A DNA stretch of 9,392 nucleotides, taken from positions 1 to 9,392 of the forward strand of contig VGKZ01000041.1 in NCBI GenBank assembly GCA_016866815.1, read 5' to 3'. The notes below the pieces were generated by a model, which saw nothing but the letters and a program-made list of their open reading frames with translations, did no database searches and was not told where the DNA came from. Source of the DNA: Candidatus Peregrinibacteria bacterium (lineage in GTDB: Bacteria > Patescibacteriota > Gracilibacteria > Peribacterales > Peribacteraceae). The position numbers and the translations under genes are program-made. Positions 1 through 5,162 of the stretch are shown here, piece after piece; position 1 is the first letter of the stretch; each line of letters begins with the position of its first letter.

Positions 1-20
1 CCCTCGTTCCCCTCGCCCCC
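1..20. repeat. Edge of a 9-bp repeat tract (partial)
   Basis: The first 20 bases contain about two 9-bp units on the plus strand, CTCGTTCCC (3-11) and CTCGCCCCC (12-20). Read on the minus strand, the first is GGGAACGAG, which fits the consensus GGSRMCGAR shared with the two larger tracts in this window. The tract probably extends leftwards out of the window, after whatever gene precedes rplK. The rest of the leader (21-79) is C/T-rich and shows no clear promoter or Shine-Dalgarno site. Two units alone would be weak evidence; the match to the other tracts is what supports the call. Confidence 0.45.
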
Positions 21-79
21 CAATTCCCTCCCTTTCCTGCATTGACGCCACTTCCCCCGCCCCCTACACTCTCCCGGCA

Positions 80-502
80 ATGGCAAAGAAACTCGTCAAA
101 ATCGTGAAAACGCAGGCACGCGGCGGAGCCGCCAACCCAGCACCACCCCTCGGACCGGCGCTTGGTCAGGCCGGTGTGGACATCAATAAATTCTGCACGC
201 AGTTCAACGAGAAGACGAAAAACCGTCAGGGCCAGGTGGTCCCTGTCGTCATTCGTGTGTACGAAGACCGCAGTTTCGACTTCGATCTGAAGATGCCGCC
301 GGCAGCAACGCTCATCATGGAACGCGCGAAGATCCAGAAAGGCAGCGGCGAACCGAACAAGACCAAAGTGGGCAAACTCACCAAAGCACAGCTCCGTGAA
401 ATCGCAGAGATCAAATTACCGGATCTCAACGCCGGCAGCGTTGAGGCCGCTGAGCGTATCATCGCGGGCACTGCAAGGAACATGGGAGTAACGATTGAAT
501 GA
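80..502 (+). CDS. rplK: Large-subunit ribosomal protein L11
   Basis: L11 binds the GTPase-associated region of 23S rRNA and forms the base of the L7/L12 stalk, where elongation and release factors act. The 140-residue product has the usual family length. The N-terminal domain (about 1-70) carries the conserved proline-rich segment PAPPLGPALGQ (20-30), the region that thiostrepton-type antibiotics contact in known L11s, followed by DINKFCTQFNEKT (34-46). The C-terminal rRNA-binding domain (about 71-140) has KLTKAQLREIAEIKLPDLNA (99-118) and the terminal GTARNMGV block (130-137). The start gives the typical MAKK N-terminus; no Shine-Dalgarno precedes it. In most bacteria rplK is followed directly by rplA, but here a repeat tract and a membrane-protein gene lie between them. 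The TGA stop overlaps an ATG (ATGA, 499-502) that opens a repeat-encoded frame. Confidence 0.98.
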   Translation: MAKKLVKIVKTQARGGAANPAPPLGPALGQAGVDINKFCTQFNEKTKNRQGQVVPVVIRVYEDRSFDFDLKMPPAATLIMERAKIQKGSGEPNKTKVGKLTKAQLREIAEIKLPDLNAGSVEAAERIIAGTARNMGVTIE

Positions 503-515
503 GCAGGGATTTGAT

Positions 516-668
516 CCCCTCGGCCCCCTCGGCCCCCTCGGCCCCCTCGGCCCCCTCGGCCCCCTCGGCCCCCTCGGCCCCCTCGGCCCCCTCGGCCCCC
601 TCGGCCCCCTCGGCTACTTCGGCTTCTTCGGCTTCCTTGGTTTCCTTGGCTCCTTCGGCTTCCCTGAC
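516..668. repeat. 9-bp tandem repeat tract after rplK
   Basis: Eleven perfect head-to-tail copies of CCCCTCGGC occupy 516-614. Six diverged 9-mers follow, keeping the same register: TACTTCGGC, TTCTTCGGC, TTCCTTGGT, TTCCTTGGC, TCCTTCGGC and TTCCCTGAC (615-668). The purine strand unit is GGGGCCGAG, which fits the GGSRMCGAR consensus of the other tracts. Since 9 is a multiple of 3, frames stay open: from TTG at 495 it reads Gly-Pro-Leu repeats, from ATG at 499 Ser-Ala-Pro repeats, and on the minus strand Glu-Gly-Ala repeats. None resembles a known protein and all three look like by-products of the repeat. Perfect copies at the rplK side with decay at the far side suggest recent expansion or homogenisation. 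There are no spacers, so it is not a CRISPR array. Confidence 0.93.
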
Positions 669-684
669 ATTCTGTAACAGAATG
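668..684. repeat. 17-bp perfect palindrome, possible operator
   Basis: CATTCTGT-A-ACAGAATG is a perfect inverted repeat with 8-bp arms and one central base. It lies where the 9-bp tract ends, 31 bp before the ATG at 716. As RNA it could form a 7-bp stem with a 3-nt loop, but no U-run follows, so it does not look like an ordinary intrinsic terminator. A dimeric repressor site controlling the downstream membrane gene is one reading; a remnant hairpin or transcript-end structure is another. The palindrome is directly visible; its role is not known. Confidence 0.5.
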
Positions 685-715
685 TAATCCCTGAATCTAC
701 GCAACACCATTTCAG

Positions 716-1378
716 ATGCACAATGGCTTCTTCGGAAGTACTCTATCTACACTCTTCCTCAAGTTTTTCATGGTAGACAACCCTCTCTCCACAATTTTCG
801 CGTTCATCGGTTCGTTCTACGGACTGATCGTCCCGCTGCTCATCATGACGCTCGTGACGCTCCTCTTCTTCGCGGGCCTCGCGTCGCCGGGAGCAAAGCC
901 GCGCCAAGTCGGAGAAGCAATCGTCTGCTATCTGCTCCATGCAGCCAGCGTTCTGCTCATGACCATCGGCGCACTGCCTACGGTCTTCTCCGTGTTTGCA
1001 GGCATCGCCTACACCGGACGCACGTACATCGCGCTCCTGCTGGTCTTCGCGGTCGGCGGCATGCTATTCCTCATTCAGGATCAGGCTGCACGCGGTATCG
1101 ATTCCGCATCGCGCGCCGTGGTGGAAGCGATCTACATGACGACGCTGAAGCTCATCGGATACGTGGTCACGCTCCTCGCTACGCTCTCACTGCTCCTCTC
1201 CATCGTCCTCCTCTCCTTCCAGCCGGGCTGGTGGGTGGCTCCGTTCACGTACTTGCTCTTCGGTCTCCTCCTGAGCTGGTGCATCAAGGACCACAACGAC
1301 CTCGCATTCTTCAAGAGCATCTCCGTCGCAACGGTCGCTTCGAAGGCCCTAAAGCCAGCGAAGACAAAGAGGCGATAA
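716..1378 (+). CDS. Unrecognised five-helix membrane protein
   Basis: I do not recognise this 220-residue protein. It is strongly hydrophobic with about five predicted membrane segments: roughly 31-55, 68-94, 102-121, 142-168 and 172-190. A hydrophilic loop with KPRQ lies at 61-64, a QDQAARGIDSAS loop at 121-132, and the tail is basic (KPAKTKRR, 213-220). There is no cleavable-looking signal peptide and no obvious catalytic motif. The start is uncertain: ATG at 716 gives the full length, while an in-frame ATG at 770 (Met19) would still keep every helix. Neither has a Shine-Dalgarno. The gene sits between rplK and rplA in the same direction, 102 bp before rplA, so it may be co-transcribed with the ribosomal genes; position alone does not show a ribosomal role. 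The 1379-1480 gap holds only short inverted repeats such as TTGCT/AGCAA (1395-1406). Confidence 0.85.
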   Translation: MHNGFFGSTLSTLFLKFFMVDNPLSTIFAFIGSFYGLIVPLLIMTLVTLLFFAGLASPGAKPRQVGEAIVCYLLHAASVLLMTIGALPTVFSVFAGIAYTGRTYIALLLVFAVGGMLFLIQDQAARGIDSASRAVVEAIYMTTLKLIGYVVTLLATLSLLLSIVLLSFQPGWWVAPFTYLLFGLLLSWCIKDHNDLAFFKSISVATVASKALKPAKTKRR

Positions 1379-1480
1379 AGAACCGCCTTTTCGCTTGCTT
1401 CAGCAATAAAGCACCTGCACAATCCCCCGCGTCTTCGTGGAAGCTCATTCGAGCGTTACCACCACGTTCCCCCTCTCATC

Positions 1481-2188
1481 ATGGCAAAGTCCACGGCCTC
1501 GGAAGTCGCACAGCGACACGGAAAGAAGTATGCGCAGAAGGCTGCGCTCGTCGAGAAGAAACTCTATCCCGTCGCTGAGGCAACGGAGATTCTCTGTCAG
1601 CTTTCAACGTCGAAGTTCGACGGCACGGCGGAGTGTCACATCCGCATCGAAGCGGATACGACACAGGCTGACCAGCTCGTACGCACCACGGTCGCACTGC
1701 CGCACGGTACCGGCAAGACAGTACGCATCGCCGCATTCGTTCCGGACGACCAGGCGGACGCCGCCATCAAGGCCGGCGCAGACATTGCGGGGGTTACCCC
1801 TCTCCTCAAGGCCGTCGAGCAGGAGAAAATCGATTTCGACGTTGCCGTCGCCGTACCACCGGTCATGAAAGACCTCGGTAAAATTGCGAAGATCCTCGGC
1901 CAGCGCGGTCTCATGCCAAACCCGAAAGCGGGCACCGTGACGACCGACATCAAGAAAACCATCGATGAGCTCAAGAAAGGGCGCATCGAGTGCCGCATGG
2001 ACAAACAGGGCATCATCCACACGATCTTCGGAAAGATCTCGTTCGGACCGCAGAAGCTCAAGGAGAACCTCGATGTCCTCCTTCAGGCGATCAAAGATGC
2101 AAAACCGTCCGGCATCAAGGGTGGTTCATACATCCTCTCTGTCACGATCACTCCGACGATGGGTCCGGGGGTTCGGGTGGAGATATGA
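1481..2188 (+). CDS. rplA: Large-subunit ribosomal protein L1
   Basis: L1 forms the mobile stalk near the ribosomal E site, helping deacylated tRNA leave, and in many bacteria also represses translation of its own operon. The 235-residue product has the usual length. Domain I is split around an inserted domain II (about 69-160). Recognisable blocks are LPHGTGKTVRIAAF (73-86), the signature LGQRGLMPNPKAGTVT (139-154), CRMDKQGIIHTIFGKISF (171-188), and the C-terminal TPTMGPGV (224-231), whose Thr-Met-Gly core is the conserved 23S rRNA contact. The MAKSTASEV start is preceded by a C/T-rich leader without a Shine-Dalgarno. No convincing L1-binding mRNA mimic was recognised in the 102-bp gap upstream. 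L1 is reported missing from some CPR lineages, so its presence here is informative about lineage. Confidence 0.98.
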   Translation: MAKSTASEVAQRHGKKYAQKAALVEKKLYPVAEATEILCQLSTSKFDGTAECHIRIEADTTQADQLVRTTVALPHGTGKTVRIAAFVPDDQADAAIKAGADIAGVTPLLKAVEQEKIDFDVAVAVPPVMKDLGKIAKILGQRGLMPNPKAGTVTTDIKKTIDELKKGRIECRMDKQGIIHTIFGKISFGPQKLKENLDVLLQAIKDAKPSGIKGGSYILSVTITPTMGPGVRVEI

Positions 2189-2205
2189 TTGGTATTTTGT
2201 TTTTG

Positions 2206-2242
2206 GTGTATTGTGTCTAGCAAAAAACTATGCACGATACAC
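2206..2242. terminator. Hairpin between convergent rplA and dus
   Basis: GTGTATTGTGT (2206-2216) pairs with GCACGATACAC (2232-2242) with two G-T wobbles. After one mismatch, TAG (2218-2220) pairs with CTA (2228-2230), closing a CAAAAAA loop. The roughly 14-bp stem sits in the 66-bp gap between two converging genes, the expected place for a shared terminator. Against a classical intrinsic terminator, neither strand has a U-run straight after the stem; the T-rich stretch (2193-2204) lies before it on the plus strand. The stem is visible; its role as terminator is inferred from position. Confidence 0.45.
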
Positions 2243-2254
2243 AAAGAACATACC

Positions 2255-3280
2255 TCACATCTTCATAAAAACCTCTTCGACATCGCTCATCTTTTCAACC
2301 CTTACCAACCGCGCCCGCAGATCCGACGCGCCGTCGAAACCTTTCACGTAACTCGCAAGATGGCGCCGCATCTCCAGCATGCCGCGCTTCTCTCCTTTCA
2401 CTTTCACTGCAAGTTCGCAGTGCGCGAGAATGAAGGGGATTTTCTCCGAAAATGAAATCGCCTTCACCGTCGGCACCAGTACACTCTCCAGTTCCCCATT
2501 CCCTATTTCCCATATTCCCGTAACAGGATCTCTTCCCTTCAATCTGTCTCTGAAAGACTTCTCAATGTCCCCCATCACCCACGGGTTGCCGAACGTTCCG
2601 CGCCCCACCATGACGCCGTCGAGGTTCCCGATTTTCTCCAACGCCGATGCCGCAGAGCTCACGTCGCCGTTGCCGATGACCGGTACCTTCACCCTGCGCT
2701 TGAGCTCGTAGATGGGTTCCCAGTCTGCTGCACCGCTGAACTTTCCCCCGTACGTGCGGCCGTGAATCGCCAGCGCATCGGCACCGGCTTCCACCAGACC
2801 TTCGCAGAATGGAATCAGTGTGTCGGCGGTATCCCAACCGAGGCGGGTCTTTACGCTCACAGGAATGGAGACTGCTTTTTTCGTTGCTGCCACCAGCTCC
2901 CTGGCAAGTTCAGGTTTGCGAATGAGCGCCGAACCATGACATGAGGAGACTACCTTCGCTGCAGGACACCCCATGTTGATGTCGATGCCGTCGGCACCCA
3001 TCTGTTCGATCACCTTTGCGGCACTCAGAAAGTGTTCCGCATCCTTACCGAACACCTGCACGATGAACGGCCGTTCGATCACCGGATCAAAATCCATCAT
3101 ACCCATGGTCTTTTTCGCGCCGTAATGGATGGCATCCGTCGAGAGGAATTCTGTGTACACGATCGTCGAGGGAGCGATGGTTTTGATGAACTGGCGGTAC
3201 GATGCATCAGTGACGCCCGCCATGGGAGCGAGCGCGAGGATCGGCCGGTGTGCGGTGGTCCAGGAGAACATGTTCAACAT
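2255..3280 (-). CDS. dus: tRNA-dihydrouridine synthase, DusB-like
   Basis: This FMN-dependent enzyme uses NADPH to reduce specific uridines in tRNA to dihydrouridine, usually in the D-loop. The 341-residue product is of normal length and carries the full TIM-barrel signature. APMAGVTD (18-25) binds the flavin, QVFGKD is at 75-80, and DINMGCP (100-106) supplies the probable catalytic Cys105. Flavin/substrate residues appear in VKTRLGW (143-149) and IHGRT (172-176). Phosphate-binding motifs are NGD (204-206) and GVMVGRGTFGNPW (222-234). The C-terminal third (about 240-341) is the helical tRNA-binding domain. The overall pattern fits DusB best, but the subfamily is not certain. ATG at 3271 (Met4) is an equally plausible start; neither has a strong Shine-Dalgarno. 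The gene stands alone on the minus strand, divergent from the pilin gene. Confidence 0.96.
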   Translation of the reverse strand: MLNMFSWTTAHRPILALAPMAGVTDASYRQFIKTIAPSTIVYTEFLSTDAIHYGAKKTMGMMDFDPVIERPFIVQVFGKDAEHFLSAAKVIEQMGADGIDINMGCPAAKVVSSCHGSALIRKPELARELVAATKKAVSIPVSVKTRLGWDTADTLIPFCEGLVEAGADALAIHGRTYGGKFSGAADWEPIYELKRRVKVPVIGNGDVSSAASALEKIGNLDGVMVGRGTFGNPWVMGDIEKSFRDRLKGRDPVTGIWEIGNGELESVLVPTVKAISFSEKIPFILAHCELAVKVKGEKRGMLEMRRHLASYVKGFDGASDLRARLVRVEKMSDVEEVFMKM

Positions 3281-3339
3281 ATAACACTATAACACCACCG
3301 GACTGTAAAGTCCTCCCCACAGCGATCGTCCCGGATTTC

Positions 3340-3348
3340 TGGCAGAAT
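3340..3348 (+). promoter_or_regulatory. Candidate extended -10 for the pilin gene
   Basis: TGGCAGAAT has the extended -10 layout TGn plus a 4/6 match to TATAAT (CAGAAT, 3343-3348). No good -35 is seen 16-18 bp upstream. It resembles the stronger clpC (TGGTAGAAT) and prgI (TGCTATAAT) elements. The ATG at 3359 is only 10 bp beyond the hexamer, so a transcript from here would have almost no leader, or a short one if a later ATG (3383 or 3389) is used. Confidence 0.35.
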
Positions 3349-3358
3349 CCCATCCGCA

Positions 3359-3712
3359 ATGAACATCGTTCATATCGTCTATATGCGGATGCTCGTAGGA
3401 GTCGCTTCGGCGCAATCTTTCATCACGGACGGCATTCCGGGCTGCGACGATCTGACGACAACGGGTGCAATCGATCCCGGCCAGTGCATTCCAAGCTTCC
3501 TCGCACACGTCATCAAGACGATCTTCGGCTTCACGGGCGGCTTCTTCCTCATCATGATCCTCTGGGCTGCGTACGAAATCATTCTCGGCAGCCTGCCCGG
3601 CGGGAGCGCTGAATCTGGTAAGAACAGGATCACCTGGGCTATCATCGGTTTCATCATGTGCGCGACGGCATTCTTCATTATGGATTTCATCCTCTCTGCA
3701 ATCGGCGGATAA
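3359..3712 (+). CDS. VirB2/TrbC-like pilin subunit
   Basis: The 117-residue protein has the layout of VirB2/TrbC pilins, which polymerise into the extracellular filament of type IV secretion and conjugation systems. An N-terminal hydrophobic stretch ends in ASA (16-18), which looks like a signal-peptidase site. A short extracytoplasmic part with Cys29 and Cys43 (a possible disulfide) follows. Then come two membrane helices, about 51-76 (FGFTGGFFLIMILWAAYEII) and 91-114, joined by a Gly/Ser-rich loop with SAESGKNR (83-90). This helix-loop-GK-helix pattern matches CPR pilin-like proteins as I know them; there is no catalytic motif to confirm it. The start is uncertain, with Met9 and Met11 possible. 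The AI-2E gene follows after 18 bp, so the two are probably co-transcribed. The type IV secretion genes prgI and traC-like lie about 4.3 kb downstream, which supports the call. Confidence 0.65.
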   Translation: MNIVHIVYMRMLVGVASAQSFITDGIPGCDDLTTTGAIDPGQCIPSFLAHVIKTIFGFTGGFFLIMILWAAYEIILGSLPGGSAESGKNRITWAIIGFIMCATAFFIMDFILSAIGG

Positions 3713-3730
3713 TCACGACTTGCCACCCTT

Positions 3731-4990
3731 ATGAACCCCCCCTCGAAATCCCCCTCCCCCGGCGACGCATTCACTTCCATCCGCGTGATCGGAAAGAAAG
3801 CGCAGCGCTTCCTCTCGCAGGCGAAGAGAACGCTGCGACAGCCGGAGACGGGACGCAGTGAACGTCTTCCGCGACGTGAGAAAAAGATCGACGAAGTATT
3901 CATGCACATTTCCGCAGCGAGCGTTGCAAAGGCCACGTTTGCCGTCCTTGCAATCCTCGTCGGTTCATGGGCGGTGTATCACCTGAGAGACAAGATCATT
4001 CTCCTTCTGCTCGCTTTCTTCCTCGCTGCGGTCGTGGACCCCAGTGTCACGGCTTTGGAACGCATGCGGATGCCACGGAGCATGGCCGTGCTGCTCCACT
4101 ACTTCCTCGTGATCTTCATTCTCTTGTTCCTGCTCTTCTCCTTCATTCCAATCATTGCCGATCAAATCCAGGGCATCGCCGTCATTATCAGCACAGAAGT
4201 CGACACCTTCCTCGGCGATCCGCACATCGCGTTACCGTTCGTCGACCAGGAAGTGAATATCCGCCTGACGACGTTCCTGCAGGCCACGCTCCAGAACCTC
4301 TCCATCAACCAATTTGCCGACGCCCTCGGACAGTTCGGGCAGAACCTGAGCATCGCAGCCCAGGGGTCCGTGCGGTTCGCAACGCGCATAGCAGGATCGC
4401 TACTCAATGTCGTCCTCAGTCTGATCATCGTCCTCGTCCTCGCCTTCTTCATTCAGATGGAGAAGGAAGGAATCTCGCGCTGGTTCCGGAGCTTCCTGCC
4501 TCTGCACTTCCGAACGTACGTCGATAACAAATCCGAGGCGGTGCACACGAAAATCGCACAGTGGGCACGCGGGGAACTCCTCCTCATGCTGACGATCTTC
4601 TCACTGACGCTCGTCGCGCTGCTGATCCTCCGGATGCCCTACGCGCTGACACTCGCCGTGCTCGCTGGGCTCTGTGAATTCCTTCCCGCCGTGGGTCCAT
4701 TCATTGCTGCCGTGCCGTCGGTCCTCATTGCCTTCACACAGGAGGGTCCCGTGATGGGTCTCGTCGTGATGGGCGTGTACTACGTCATCCAGTGGTGCGA
4801 GAATAATTTCATCGTGCCGCTCGTCATGAAGCGCACCGTCGGCCTCTCCCCCATCGCCATTCTGTTCGCCATGCTCGTCGGTGTGAGCTTCACGGATACC
4901 ATCCACCCCGTTCTCGGCGTCATGCTTGCTGTCCCGGCAACGACCATCCTGACCATCTTCCTCGAAGACTGGAGAAATAGGCACGGATGA
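3731..4990 (+). CDS. AI-2E family membrane transporter
   Basis: The 419-residue polytopic protein belongs to the AI-2E (PerM/TqsA/YtqQ-type) family; members export autoinducer-2 or act as antiporters, and the substrate cannot be told from sequence. Membrane segments are near 63-82, 87-104, 118-143, 222-242, 282-300, 304-337, 340-356, 372-388 and 392-411. Typical family features are the re-entrant LPAVGPFIAAVPSVLIAF (318-335), ENNFIVPLVMKRTVGLSP (357-373) and GVMLAVPA (396-403), plus the amphipathic soluble stretch between helices 3 and 4 (about 145-220). Unusually, about 57 basic hydrophilic residues precede the first helix. ATG at 3902 (Met58) gives a more family-like N-terminus, so the annotated start may be too far upstream. 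It follows the pilin gene by 18 bp. No strong terminator follows, only a weak GAAAAC/GTTTTC pair (4995-5022). Confidence 0.92.
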   Translation: MNPPSKSPSPGDAFTSIRVIGKKAQRFLSQAKRTLRQPETGRSERLPRREKKIDEVFMHISAASVAKATFAVLAILVGSWAVYHLRDKIILLLLAFFLAAVVDPSVTALERMRMPRSMAVLLHYFLVIFILLFLLFSFIPIIADQIQGIAVIISTEVDTFLGDPHIALPFVDQEVNIRLTTFLQATLQNLSINQFADALGQFGQNLSIAAQGSVRFATRIAGSLLNVVLSLIIVLVLAFFIQMEKEGISRWFRSFLPLHFRTYVDNKSEAVHTKIAQWARGELLLMLTIFSLTLVALLILRMPYALTLAVLAGLCEFLPAVGPFIAAVPSVLIAFTQEGPVMGLVVMGVYYVIQWCENNFIVPLVMKRTVGLSPIAILFAMLVGVSFTDTIHPVLGVMLAVPATTILTIFLEDWRNRHG

Positions 4991-5060
4991 GAGAGAAAAC
5001 CGGAAAGACAAATAAAGTTTTCAATGTGGTACCAAACGTGCTTCCGCTCGTCTCTGTCAC

Positions 5061-5089
5061 TGCACAGATGATGCAATTTTTGGTAGAAT
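5061..5089 (+). promoter_or_regulatory. Sigma70-type promoter of clpC
   Basis: TGCACA (5061-5066, 4/6 match to TTGACA) and TAGAAT (5084-5089, 5/6 match to TATAAT) are separated by exactly 17 bp. The -10 is extended by TGG (5081-5083). Transcription would begin near 5096, giving a leader of about 67 nt that contains the CIRCE-like element. It is the best-formed promoter in the window and indicates that clpC can be transcribed independently of the AI-2E gene. Confidence 0.72.
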
Positions 5090-5110
5090 GACAGGAACCT
5101 CTATCGACAA

Positions 5111-5137
5111 TTATCACTCAAAAGGATAGACTGATAA
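5111..5137. promoter_or_regulatory. CIRCE-like operator, HrcA site, before clpC
   Basis: TTATCACTC (5111-5119), nine spacer bases (5120-5128) and GACTGATAA (5129-5137) reproduce the CIRCE layout TTAGCACTC-N9-GAGTGCTAA. Eight of nine bases match in the left arm and seven of nine in the right, with the exact spacer length. The arms are complementary at eight of nine positions; changes from CIRCE at two of the base pairs are largely compensated between the arms. The site falls just after the predicted start of transcription (about +15 to +41), where CIRCE elements normally lie. HrcA, the heat-shock repressor that binds CIRCE, would then block clpC until heat or misfolding titrates GroEL. No hrcA gene is visible here, so the regulator is inferred. 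Confidence 0.75.
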
Positions 5138-5162
5138 TCGTTCCCACTCCTCCCCTCCCGTT

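Noticed and set aside
516..668. Possible CRISPR array
   Set aside because: Units are 9 bp, head to tail and without spacers, and there are no cas genes in the window.
495..677. Collagen-like Gly-Pro-Leu protein starting at TTG 495
   Set aside because: It is fully explained by translation of a 9-bp repeat; all three forward phases give simple repeats and two are long and open, and there is no signal peptide or anchor.
459..710. Minus-strand Glu-Gly-Ala repeat protein
   Set aside because: It overlaps the end of rplK, has no leader signals and is the complement of the repeat tract. Such frames are common artefacts of 3-divisible repeats.
1379..1480. L1-binding regulatory RNA before rplA
   Set aside because: Only small 4-5 bp inverted repeats were found; no convincing copy of the 23S L1-binding structure could be drawn by eye.
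3281..3313. Minus-strand promoter for dus (TTTACA, 17 bp, TGTTAT)
   Set aside because: The -10 match is poor (4/6) and transcription would begin inside the annotated start, requiring a leaderless mRNA from ATG 3271. The 5-bp inverted repeat GGACT/AGTCC (3300-3313) is too short to interpret.
4995..5022. Terminator after the AI-2E gene (GAAAAC/GTTTTC)
   Set aside because: Only 6 AT-rich base pairs with a 16-nt loop and no U-run; too weak to call.
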